Under the pieces are notes generated by a model. It had not been told where the DNA came from. It saw nothing but the letters and a program-made list of their open reading frames with translations, and made no database searches. The position numbers and the translations under genes were made by a program. From NCBI RefSeq assembly GCF_964204645.1, contig NC_134034.1:372001-436000 (forward strand): a DNA stretch of 64,000 bases, given 5' to 3'. Shown here one piece after another: positions 1 through 10,837 of this stretch. Origin of the DNA: Tubulanus polymorphus (Eukaryota > Nemertea > Palaeonemertea > Tubulaniformes > Tubulanidae). Positions within the stretch are counted from its first letter, which is position 1. The number at the start of each line of letters is the position of its first letter.

Positions 1-36
1 ACTTGATTACAGATAGATTTCATCCAGCGAAGTGTT

Positions 37-3000
37 TCACATTCTACTCGGATTTCCCGGACCTCGGCTTCTAAGTGTGTTAGAACTACAGATCGAGCAG
101 GAATCCTTAAAATAGTGAAAACCACCGATATCATCGCAACAATCCGACTCGGAAATCGGAATATAAAAACTACAGTAAAAACCTCACTTACCTGGGACTC
201 TGTCGGTACACATTCTTCATGGAACGAATGTTTACAAAAGAATGTGATCACATTGCTCGCAAATCGTAAATCTGAAAATTAAAAGTCAAGGTTTTCAGCG
301 ACATTTTTTGAATCCCCAAAAATCGTACCATACCAATTCAGGGAGATCAGTGACGGGCTCACATTTCATATGCTTGCATCTTTGGGGCAAAAAGGGGTCA
401 ATAATTAGACTCTCTCTTGTTTTAATACGCATTAGCAGGCTTTAAAATGTGCTAAATTCTGCTTACACTTTTAGTCTTACATCTCACACGTGTAAAAGAC
501 CCACAAAATATTGAAGATTTAACAACGAAACTCTGTATCGCTGACGTTTCAGTTAGAATATTTCATTTCAAATAAATCTCTTGAAGATGGAAGGAAAACT
601 GAAACATTATCAGTTAAATGATGAACGAAATGAGGATAATTGATGATTAAATACTGTTTCAAAACTTCGTCATCGGAGCTAAACAAAAATTACATTATAA
701 CGATATTAAGTAATGATCTGATTTTTTAGTTTGAAACTATCAGAAAATAAAACGCCATCAACTGTGGTTTTCGATACTGAGTCTAAAATCAGGATTCATC
801 GGTGTCACAGATATTCATTGTTTGATCTTCACTATAATGCGGATCAGTGACGCGGACTGCGATCAGTCTCACCTCTAACTATTATTTCTCCCTGGCAGAC
901 GTCGCACACTTGACTTTCTTCGACGCGAATTCCACGTTTTTGAGTTTTTATCGATTTTTCCAACAACAGATAACAATCGGAGACGAGGATTTTCTTACAA
1001 CCGGCTCTTAACGCAATCTACAACACAATCATCTTACACATCGATCGTCACAAACATCTAATAACTAATATCAATCATTATGATGTCATAGGGGGATTTA
1101 TGGAAGCAGACATCTTTCTAGAAGTGTCTATAGATCAAATCACCACTAGACAAATTGATGATGTCATAGGGGGATTTATGGAGGCAGACATCTTTTCTAG
1201 AAGTGTCTTTGAATCAAATCACTAGTAGACAATTTGATGATGTCATAGGGGGATTTATGGAGGCAGACATCTTTTCTAGAAGTGTCTATAGATCAAATTA
1301 CTAGTAGGCAATTTGATGATGTCATAGGGGGATATATGAAAGTCGCCATGTAGTTTTATGATTTACCTGTAGGTTGAAATCTTGCATGATTTTCACGAGT
1401 GAATCTCGTAATCCAGGAATCTCCATCCCAGCCGGAATCCTGCGTATTAGATGTATAGGATCCACGTGCGTTCCGATATTATTCAATAAACTCGTAATGA
1501 ATTCTGCAACACAAATTCAAATCATCGAATATCAGATTTTATTTCAACAAGTTTACAAACTAGAAGTAAATAGTCGGACACCAGACGGCCTAATTCATGA
1601 AAAATTGCTTGAAAAATTATTAATACTGCCCTCCCTCTCATCTAGCACCCTCCTATCCCTCAGCCCCCTCTCTCCTCTCCCCTAGCCCTCCCATCTCTAC
1701 TCTCACCTAGCCCCCTCTCTCCCCCACACGCCCTCTCTCCTCTCCTATTTTTACCGAGGGGATTTTTACCGCTAACCCCTCCCTCTCTCCTCACAATACT
1801 TACTCGGTTTATCGATAGAATAATCGATTAAATCCTTCCACAAATCGATATCGTCATGTTCCTTACAGAAATCAATAGCACGATCGACATCCTGTAATTC
1901 ATTAGTGATCAGTTCTAAAGCTTGTTTAGTGTTTCCCATTCGACCTGAAAATCACATCAAACAACTATTCGTCAGACACTGGCAACAAAATCTATCGGAT
2001 TCTAGAATATTTCGGAGGCAGTTAGACTAAGAGTGAATATTTTGGAGGCAGTAACAGTAAGAGTATAGTCTGAATACCAGACATCGTTACAGTGTGGCAA
2101 TATACTACACCAGAGAATTGTTTGGACTCTGATTCTTTCCCTGAATTCACACCGTAATGAAACAACCAAATATTCACTTATATTGAATAGATCTATGAAT
2201 TCCTATACAATTCCTTAATACTAGTTCATAAGTTTTATCCTTCAGGCATAAACCCACTGGATCTAGGGGCTGGAGGTATTTTGGACACATATGAGGGTAT
2301 TCTGGGTGGTGGAATTCTGGGCGTGGGATATTTGGGTGGAGGTATTTTGGGCGGAGGTATATGATCCCGATTTAAATAATTTTGATGTTTGCATAGATCA
2401 TAAAGTATTACATTTTATCTGAACTACTGTATTACAGTCTATCATTTTACTGGATACTAAAACACCTTTCTAGTCAATATATACCACACCCACTAGCAAC
2501 AGGTCACTGTGTACAGCAGCTAGAGACCACATGTGACATGTGCATGTGACACTAGCCAGCATTACATGACCATCTGTGACATCACATCCCCAGCCGGTCA
2601 ACCACTAACCCTAACCCTAGGTCACATGACCATCTGTGACATCACATCCCCTGCCAGCCAACCACTAACCCTAACCCTAGGTCACATGACCAGCAGTGAC
2701 ATCACATCCCCTGCCAGCCAACCACTAACCCTAACCCTAGGTCACATGACCAGCAGTGACATCACATCCCCTGCCAGTCAATCACTAACCCTAACCCTAG
2801 GTCACATGTGACAGGCACTAGCCAGCCAATCACAGACAAGCTCTTGACCACCTGACCACATGTGACATGTAAACAGATCTCATCTTTGACATGACACAGT
2901 TGAGAGGAGCGTGCATGTTTACAGCTGTCTGTCTGTCTGTCTGTCAGCTGTCTGTCTGTCTGGTCTGAACTCCATTCAATTAGTTGACATAGATTTACAG

Positions 3001-6000
3001 CCAATGAAAACAAATACAGAACAAGTTACTGTTAGATCTGGACAAAGAACAAAGTACTGTTTCATCAGATCAGCTCTCTCATCTCCTATCAATAAAATGT
3101 TCAAATCGTTTTTAACCATAAATAAGTAATTAAGCCATCTCTGTTTGTTAAATCGACAGAACAACACAGAACAACGTTACTGAAATCTCTGTTTGGGAGT
3201 TTTATTGATTTTCACCACACCCGTCCCCTACCTAGAGAAACAGAAAATTGTGTTTTTACCTAAAAGGAAGACCATTTCCGGAATGAGAGTTCTGCGTCTG
3301 CATTCGTCGAGAGCTTTCTGTAACGGCAGGTAATTACTGCTTCTCAGGAACGGTAACAGTTTCTTATAGTCGTACTCGGCGTACAGCGCCACCTGGATCC
3401 CGTGATACTGCTGTCCGACGTGTGGATCTTTAGTGAACAACGCATCCAGATACTAGACAATACAATACAGAAATGTGAAACTCTGAATACAGCAACGGTT
3501 TCTGAGACCACCAACATACGCCCCCTATTGTGCAGAAACAGCACCCCGAAATACTCACCACATGCAACAGCTCTGAATAATCTCTCAACTGATCAACTAC
3601 TTTTTCAATCTGTTGAAATAAGAAAATAGATCTGAAATGAAGATCTGAAATGGGTGGCTCCAAGCTGCAGATTGTCTGAAGGGCTGCAGTTCCATGGCAG
3701 ATTGTCTGAAGGGGTGCAGGTTACAGGCCGCAGATTGTCTGAAGGGCTGCAGATTACAGGCCGCAGATTGTCTGAAGGGGTGCAGGTTACAGGCTGCAGA
3801 TTGTTCGAAGGGGTGCAGGTTACAGATTGTCTGAAGGGGTGCAGGTTACAGGCTGCAGATTGTCTGAAGGCTGCAGGTTACAGATTGTCTGAAGGGGTGC
3901 AGGTTACAGATTGTCTGAAGGGGTGCAGGTTACAGGCTGCAGATTGTCTGAAGGCTGCAGGTTACAGATTGTCTGAAGGGGTGCAGGTTACAGATTGTCT
4001 GAAGGGCTGCAGGTTACAGGCTGTAGATTGTCTGAAGGGGTGCAGGTTACAGGTTGTAGATTGACACCTGAAATAACTTTTCAACTTACTGGAACTTTGT
4101 CAATGTTATCGATGAAGAGTTGAACTGCTTTCTCTTTATCAAATCTCATCAGTTTCACAATTTTATCACTGATCGAATCAAATAAATTGTGTTTATGAAT
4201 TAAATCAAACGCGTTCTCGTTTTTCAACCTGAAAAGAAATCCACGAATTTGTTAAATAATCCAATCGACTTTCAAAGCGGTGTTTTTAATAGATGAGTTA
4301 CTGTTAGAAATGGTGTTTTCAATAGATGAGGAGTTACTGTTAGAAATGGTGTTTTCAATAGATGAGGAGTTACTGTTAGAAATGGTGTTATCAATAGATG
4401 AGGAGTTACTGTTAGAAATGGTGTTTTTAATAGATGAGGAGTTACTGTTAGAAATGGTGTTTTCAATAGATGAGGAGTTACTGTTAGAAATGGTGTTTTC
4501 AATAGATGAGGAGTTACTGTTAGAAATGTACTTCGTTTTCCAATAGATATAAAAATATGGTACAAATCCGTTTTTATGGTGAATACAGTTTTTGCTGAAA
4601 CTGTAAGATTTCTGCGAAGCACTTAATTTGGAATCGACAATTTCTTACCTTAAATACGTAGATAAAGCCTTCTCGTACTGCATATCAGCGACATACCTGA
4701 AATAAATCTAAATCTTAATTCTGCATCTTGTTGTAAAATAACGATAGTTGTTTGCTGCGTAATTTCACTTACAATTCAGCGAGGCATTGATGTAAAATTG
4801 CGTCTTCGTTTCGAGATTTATTCAGTTTATCGACAACCGCATAAATTACGCTCTTTATATTGTACAAATTCGTCGGCCATTCTTCGATCAAATTCTCGAA
4901 ACCCTGTGAAAATATGATGTCATAGGGGGATATATCAAATCACTGGTACTCGGTAGGTTACTAAATGATATCATAGGGGGATAATGTAGGCAGACATCTT
5001 TTCTAGAAGTGTCTATAGATCGAATAACTAGTAGACAATGATGTCATAGGGGGATTTATGGATGCAGCCATCTTTTCTTAGAAGTGTCTATAGAACAAAT
5101 CACTAGCAGACAATTTGATGATGTCATAGGGGGATTTATGGAGGCAGACATCTTTTCTAGAAGTGTCTATAGATCAAATCACTAGTAGACAATTTGATGA
5201 TGTCATAGGGGGATTCAAGGATGTAGCCATCTTTTCTAGAAGTGTCTATAGATTAAGGATATTTTTAGAGTGTGTTTGTCATCACTTACTTTTTCATCAG
5301 TTTGTAGAAATTCATTGAGAACCATTTCGTAAACTGCTGGATCTAATTTCGGATTTGATTTGGGTAGAAATGGTGCAATTGCCTAAAAACAAAGAAACAT
5401 GAAACATACTCAACTGTGACTATAAAACCGGGCACGATCAGGGTTCAGTTTCAGGAAAATGTTTGAGCTTAAAACAGGTAAGTTTGAATCGACGTGGACA
5501 ATAAAAACATTGAGAACGTTACCAACAGATAATAAACCCAACAATTTGAGTTAAACTTTTAGTCAAACCATGCTCCGGTTGGGCCTGATGGTAATTTGAT
5601 GATGTCATAGGGCAATTTATAAAGACATCATTTCTAGAAAAGTCTTTAGATCAAATCAGTGTATTGATGATGTCAAAGGGGGATCTATGAAGGCAGACAT
5701 CTTTTTTAGGAGGTCATATAGATCAAATCACTAGTAGATGATGTCATAGGGGGATTTGTAGAAATAGACATCTTTCTAGAAGTGTCGTATAGATGAAATA
5801 CCTTAAGCTGATGGATATGAGCGAATTTATAAACCTCTTCCTCCCACAGTTGTCGATTGTTACCCAGAACTCGACGACACAATTTTCCGCCCTCGTCGTA
5901 TTTTTTCTCTTGTAGCAAATAATCCAAATAAAGTCGACCGATTTCCTGAATGTTGTGATATTTTAATTGTTTGCTGTGTTCGGTCGCCGCATTCATCGCG

Positions 6001-9000
6001 TCCTACAAATTATCATTTACAAAACTATTTCAACAGGGATTTCTCACGAGGATGTTTTTGGGGTTTAACAGCTTTAGACCCGGTTCAACAGTTGCGAGTT
6101 GAGATTTGAGTATCAATATTTTAACTCTCAAACTGCCGTTCCAGTAAAATATTAACTAAAATGTAGTTATTTCTGGTTTGACTGAGTCAACTTTTTCTAA
6201 TAGCTGTGGATATCTGTTGTACCGGGTCTAGACTGTCGCGTCTCGGGCCCCCGGTTACCGGGCAGGTCCAGACTGTCGCGTCTCGGGCCCCCGGTTACCG
6301 GGCGGGTCTAGACTGTCGCGTCTCGGGCCCCCGGTTACTGGGCAGGTCCAGACTGTTGCGTCTCATGCCCTGGTTAACCAATTGTCATTCATACGTACTT
6401 CAAATTTATGATGTTCGAGTAGCCAAGCGATATGGTCGTCGTGATCGCGTATCTTAGCAACGGCGATATCCTGCGGGCTAACAATGAAAAACAGTTTGTC
6501 TTCGACCAACGATTCTACAATAGAAAACAATTCAAAAATATTCCGAACCGAAATTCAAATTTTGAATATTTCCGTGAGCTGCTGCTGCTATTGTTGTTGT
6601 TGTTACCGAGGTGATAATCATTACAGCGATATAAATTGAATCCTCGAATCGATAGCGCGTCGTTTGATAATTCCTCGTAACTAACGATCTCCGGAGCGAG
6701 GATACGCAGATGAGGACGAGGAGACGAGTTATCCTCCGTCGGAGTATCAGACGTTGACGTCTGCAAAATCAACAAAAACAAAAACTGTTTCTAAATTTTG
6801 AAGAATATTATGAATTTTTGTTGTTAGCCCGGATTGAATTGAATAGTTACTCGTTCTGTTTCGTCGTAGGTAAGAGCTAGTATATTATCATTCAACGGCG
6901 CCAGACCACACACGTAGAAATCTGTCTTAAATTGAGAAACTGAAAAACAAGAAACAGTTGAAAAAATCAATCATTTCTCTACCACATCTTCTAAAATTCA
7001 TTATCAGGCATTCCTTATTTACCAATTTCAACATTTTGACTGCAGGGAGAGGTGTTGGGGAGGGGGAGGTGTTTAGGGGGAGGAGAGATGTGTTTAGGGG
7101 ATGGGAGATGTGTTTAGGGGAGGAGAGAGGTGTTTAGGGGGATGGGAGAGGTGTTTAGGGGAGGAGAGAGGTGTTTAGGGGGATGGGAGAGGTGTTTAGG
7201 GGGATGGTAGAGGTGTTTAGGGGGATGGGAGAGGTTTTTAGGGGGATGGTAAGGGTGTGAGAGGGAGGAGAGAGTATCAAGGGGGTGGGGGAGTTGTTGA
7301 GGAGAGGGGGAGATGTTGGAGGGGATATTGTTATTTACCTATCTCTACGTATCGACTTGGTAAATCTTGAATCGTATTTGCCTGATCTTTAATTACGCAC
7401 GTTTTAATTCCGTCCGCCCAACCGATCATAAACGTACGGTCGTCTTTCCAACAAATATTACAACGATATAACTCAGCTCTTAAACTGAAATATCAACGAT
7501 ATAACTCAGCTCTTAAACTGAAATATCAACGATATAACTCAGCTCTTAAACTGAAATATCAAAGATATAACTCAGCTCTTAAACTGAAATATCAACGATA
7601 TAACTCAGCTCTTAAACTGAAATATCAAAGATATAACTCAGCTCTTAAACTGAAATATCAACGATATAACTCAGCTCTTAAACTGAAATATCAACGATAT
7701 AACTCAGCTCTTAAACTGAAATATCAAAGATAGAACTCAGCTCTTAAACTGAAATATCAACGATACAACTCAGCTCTTAAACTGAAATATCAACCATTGA
7801 GAAGCATTTGAAGGAGTCAGGAAACAGTAAAGCTGGCAGCTTGTGAGTTGCCCAGTATTTCATACCTAGGATGATGATCCCTCGGAATGTTAGTGATCCT
7901 TTTATTTGTGCTTACATCAAAAACTTTAACCCCCTAAAAAAAACCAAAAAATAAGCAAAAATGATTATAGACAGTTCTGGACGCAGTTCCACAGTTCTGG
8001 ATATATATTCATACCAAATCATTTGCCCACGCGATGAAACAAGACCGCCATTTGATCGTACGTATCGGTCCCTCCCCCTGGTGGATGACTTGTGACTTAT
8101 AACGATTGAATAAACCTTTTTCTTGATGAATCAACTGAAAAATAAATCGATACATTTACATCACATCAAAACCGGTCTCCATTTTCTGGACAAGCCCGTT
8201 TATAGACAAGACCGGTCTCCATTTTCTGGACTAGCTGGTTTATAGACTTACCTTCTCATGGCCGGAAACGAACTGACGTCCACTTCCAGATTGGTAGAAG
8301 TTTGGCGCGATCGCGACGGCGCGGACCGGCCGGTCGTAAGATTCTCGATAGTTCAGTTCGTTACCGTAGAGACCGGTTATAACTACCTGCATAGAAATAG
8401 CGACAACTGTTGCTACATTTATTATAAAGTTGGTTAATGGCGGATAAATACCAGAGTAACAATGAATTTATAATTCAATGTTACTATGTCAACTATCCAG
8501 GGATTAAATCATGTGAAACTGAAGCCATTTTTCTCTAAATTTTTGGCATTTTTCCCGTTTATTTAAACCACTGGTGTTAGATTTAATAATTTGAATTCAA
8601 CATTTTGTTCCATATCAAAAACTTGTATCGTCTTTGAGCCAGTTTTAACGAGCAAATCAACCGATCGATTACAATGAATAATTAGTCGATTGTCGAACTC
8701 TGAGTTGAGAATCACTGCTAATTGCGTAATTATCAATTAAGGTAATTAGTGACAAGTCGTCAGAAGCTGAGATGCCCCCTCCGAACAGATACTCCGTGTG
8801 TCACTTGCCAAATCATTAGTTATAAAATCTAGACGTGATTTTTCAACCAGTATCAAATTGATTCACAGCAACTGAGAACTAACACCATGGATTACGAAAC
8901 AGTCGTCGAAAACTTCTTCGAAATCGAGAAACGCTTTCAAGCGGCGTGCGAGAGAATTATCGTCATCGACGAAAGACTATCGCGTCTCGACGTTCAACTG

Positions 9001-9460
9001 AACAGAGCCGAGAACGACGTTCACTGCCCGCGTTCAAACCTTGTTAATCGTAAAATACAGATCTCGACGCTCGAAGGAGTTCGATTCGTTTATTATGAAT
9101 ACGCGCGCAGAAAAGCGGCCGAAATGAACGAACTACGAGAGATTTGTTTCATCACCGAGCAACAACAACAACAGACGTCGTTGGATGAAGATTATTATTG
9201 ATTATTTCAGCAGCAGACAATGTTGGATGAAGATTATTGATTAGTTCTACGGACAGTCCTTTTCAGGACCCCCTAAAACTACCAGTTAGACCCGGTCTAC
9301 ACTTATTCCGCTTTAAACCAATATTTGTTTCAAATTAATGCTTAAAACATTGTCAAACATTCTTTCTAAAGGAATATATCTCTAATGATGTAAGTAGTGC
9401 GAGTTTGTTTTTGATGAATTTCTAGCATCTGATCATCGAGCAGCAGCGGCGGCGGCGGCG

Positions 9461-9491
<31 letters not shown>

Positions 9492-10837
9492 TGTTTGTAC
9501 TTACATTACCATCGTCCGAACAACTCGCTAAATAATCACCATTATCATCAATGCTGATCTGATTTACTGCAGTCGTGTGCTACAAAATATACAGCATTTA
9601 AATCACGTCATAGGGGGATTTATCGAAGCAGAGACATCTTTACTGGGAGCATCAATACATCAAGTCTGTATTCGGAGATTTGATGTCATAGGAGGATTTG
9701 TGGGAGCAGTCATCATTTTTAGAAGTGTCTACAGATCAAATCACTAGTAGACAATTTGATGATGTCATAGGGGGATTTATGGAAGCAGACATCTCTTCTG
9801 GAAGTGTCTATAGATCAAATCACTGGTAGACAATTTGATGATGTCATAGGGGGATTTATGGAGGCAGACATCTTTTCTAGAAGGGTCTATAGATCAAATT
9901 ACTAGTAGACAATTTGGTGATGTCATAGGGTGATTCATGGAGGCAGATATTTCAATACTTACAGCTGATATTTCTTTGTCTCGTATATTGTAACCCATAT
10001 GGTCTAATATATGTATCATACCCCAGTGAGTTCCTAGTGCTAAAAACTACAAACACAATCACATCATTAGAAGACGATCTATTGATTAAATCTGGAGGAA
10101 TTCAAGTCTGAATAGAATTGAGTAAATACCTTTAAATGAACGGCTATACAACTAGCACTGTCACGGTCTAATATCGGTTGAACATCGTTACCGATCCGGT
10201 CGTATTTCAGTGTCGGTTCTTCATCCTAATTATTGAAATAAAATATTCATTCTCAATTCATTAAGAGTTACGAGTAGTTAGTTACCTAATCGTTGGTGGT
10301 AAGCTTTCATAATTATGTGGGCTTATGTGAAAATATCCGATTGTGAAACTAAATCATGGACAGGCTACTGGCTACAGTAGGGTTTACTTCAGACCGAAGC
10401 ATCTAGGGTTAGCATCGAAAATAAAAATTTCTTAAATTTATGTTCTAGATTGAGTTGATCTTTAATACAACATATCGTTACCTCTTCTTCTTCCTCTTCT
10501 GTAGTTGAGGTTTCCTCGTCATCATCGCCTTCTTTGGAATCGTCGTCGACGTCATCGTTTTCCGATTCGTCCTGAAAATAATCGTCAAACAATCGAGATT
10601 ATCGAATAATAATCGTCGAAAGGTCGCCGCACAGACTAACCGATCAGTTCCGTACAACTCATAATTCTGCGATTTCTGGAAATTTTCGGGTCGCAAACAA
10701 TTCAAAAATCATTTCACGGAACTTGCGCTGAATAGAACTTCGTATTTCAGAAGTTTGTCACTAAATAAAACCGTTTATTTTCGCACCTTTTCCGATTGAA
10801 ATTCACTAGAAATTGAATTTACTTCCTGGTTCGCCAT
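37..10837 (-). CDS. VPS41: VPS41, HOPS complex subunit (complete, 24 exons)
   Basis: Vps41 is a HOPS subunit that tethers late endosomes, lysosomes and autophagosomes through Rab7/Arl8 and also acts in regulated secretion. Coding exons: 10837-10787, 10571-10482, 10225-10130, 10046-9963, 9579-9505, 8386-8252, 8134-8015, 7933-7866, 7484-7339, 6939-6851, 6760-6607, 6514-6399, 6002-5802, 5382-5290, 4903-4773, 4696-4649, 4228-4090, 3609-3559, 3452-3260, 1944-1804, 1503-1367, 1017-873, 271-192, 105-37. All phases close, giving about 883 aa (human 854). Seen in order: an acidic N-terminal tail (exon 2, D/E-rich), a WD40-like beta-propeller (exons 3-11), a clathrin-heavy-chain-type alpha-solenoid (exons 12-21), and a C-terminal RING-H2-like zinc finger with CDVC, CKHSFHEEC and CSIC in exons 22-24. 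The last exon ends SRGPGNPSRM-stop, close to the vertebrate C-terminus. Introns carry many minisatellites. The exon 9 acceptor is duplicated tenfold upstream. Identity is near certain; a few exon borders could shift by a codon. Confidence 0.95.
1078..1345 (+). repeat. 78-bp dispersed repeat, mini-array 1 (four units)
   Basis: Units begin TGATGTCATAGGGGGATTTA and repeat about every 78 bases, with conserved blocks GCAGACATCTTTTCTAG and GTCTATAGATCAAATCA. The array lies in the VPS41 intron just downstream of exon 21. The same unit occurs in six other mini-arrays between here and 24.5 kb. Confidence 0.9.
2553..2812 (+). repeat. 60-bp minisatellite with telomere-like CTAACCCTAACCCTAGG core
   Basis: About four and a half tandem copies of a 60-base unit. 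Each has CACTAACCCTAACCCTAGG followed by TCACATGACCAGCAGTGACA. It lies in VPS41 intron 19. The CCCTAA doublet is only a fragment of the unit, so this is an ordinary minisatellite and not a telomere tract. Confidence 0.9.
3665..4063 (+). repeat. Minisatellite of GATTGTCTGAAGGGGTGCAG
   Basis: Tandem and partly higher-order repeats of a roughly 22-base motif alternating with ACAGGCTGCA, in VPS41 intron 17 between exons 17 and 18. It ends about 25 bases before exon 17 on the plus strand. Confidence 0.85.
4277..4527 (+). repeat. 36-bp minisatellite
   Basis: About seven copies of a 36-base unit with the core GAGGAGTTACTGTTAGAAAT in VPS41 intron 16. The unit length is a multiple of three and stop-free in some frames, so it produces spurious open frames on both strands. 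Confidence 0.9.
4916..5255 (+). repeat. 78-bp dispersed repeat, mini-array 2
   Basis: Four to five diverged units of the GATGTCATAGGGGGAT repeat, in the VPS41 intron between exons 14 and 15. Confidence 0.9.
5585..5792 (+). repeat. 78-bp dispersed repeat, mini-array 3
   Basis: Three diverged units of the same repeat. The array abuts the exon 13 splice donor of VPS41 within about 10 bases. Confidence 0.85.
6218..6368 (+). repeat. 40-bp GC-rich minisatellite
   Basis: About four copies of a 40-base unit containing GACTGTCGCGTCTCGGGC and CCCCGGTTACCGGGC. The second block is itself a short palindrome. It lies in VPS41 intron 12, far more GC-rich than its surroundings. Confidence 0.88.
7035..7312 (+). 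repeat. G-rich intronic minisatellite (possible G-quadruplex DNA)
   Basis: Irregular repeats of GAGGTGTTTAGGGGGATGG in VPS41 intron 9. The plus strand has many runs of four or five G at short spacing. The VPS41 transcript carries the complementary C/T-rich strand, so quadruplexes would form in DNA and not in the RNA. Confidence 0.85.
7461..7790 (-). repeat. 33-bp array duplicating the VPS41 exon 9 splice acceptor (10 copies)
   Basis: Ten tandem 33-base units. Read in the sense of VPS41, each contains the polypyrimidine-AG acceptor GATATTTCAG followed by the first bases of exon 9, TTTAAGAGCTGAGTTATA. Only the copy nearest exon 9 (AG next to 7484) leads into the full exon. Splicing at any upstream copy would add the repeat to the exon and read CGT TGA in frame, a stop. 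Confidence 0.95.
8160..8250 (+). repeat. Two-copy direct repeat next to VPS41 exon 6 donor
   Basis: About 42 bases containing GACCGGTCTCCATTTTCTGG and GGTTTATAGAC occur twice, ending right at the exon 6 donor. The exon itself is not included in the duplication. Confidence 0.75.
8821..8828 (+). promoter_or_regulatory. TATA box of the nested small gene
   Basis: TATAAAAT lies 66 bases before the ATG at 8887. That spacing suits a TATA-driven start near 8850 and a short 5' UTR, and it supports the small ORF being an independent transcription unit rather than part of VPS41. Confidence 0.5.
8887..9201 (+). CDS. Nested intronless small coiled-coil protein, function unknown
   Basis: A 104-aa ORF lies antisense inside VPS41 intron 5. 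I do not recognise the family. It looks genuinely coding: the context ACACCATGG is good, a TATA box sits upstream, and codon use (CGA, TCG, GTC, GAA) resembles the neighbouring real exons. The product is highly charged and almost entirely helical. Heptad-like hydrophobic spacing runs from about residue 5 to 85 (e.g. FFEIEKRFQAACERIIVID, then LSRLDVQLNRAE), consistent with a short coiled-coil bundle. A glutamine run near residue 91 and an acidic tail finish it. There is no signal peptide or membrane segment, so it is probably cytosolic or nuclear. TATA-plus-intronless architecture is typical of quickly induced genes, but that is inference. The alternative is a retained open frame without function. 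Confidence 0.6.
   Translation: MDYETVVENFFEIEKRFQAACERIIVIDERLSRLDVQLNRAENDVHCPRSNLVNRKIQISTLEGVRFVYYEYARRKAAEMNELREICFITEQQQQQTSLDEDYY
9603..9945 (+). repeat. 78-bp dispersed repeat, mini-array 4
   Basis: Four to five units of the GATGTCATAGGGGGAT repeat fill the VPS41 intron between exons 4 and 5. Confidence 0.9.

Noticed and set aside
2590-2800. Subtelomere or true telomere
   Set aside because: CCCTAA occurs only as a doublet inside a 60-bp unit, flanked by VPS41 exons on both sides.
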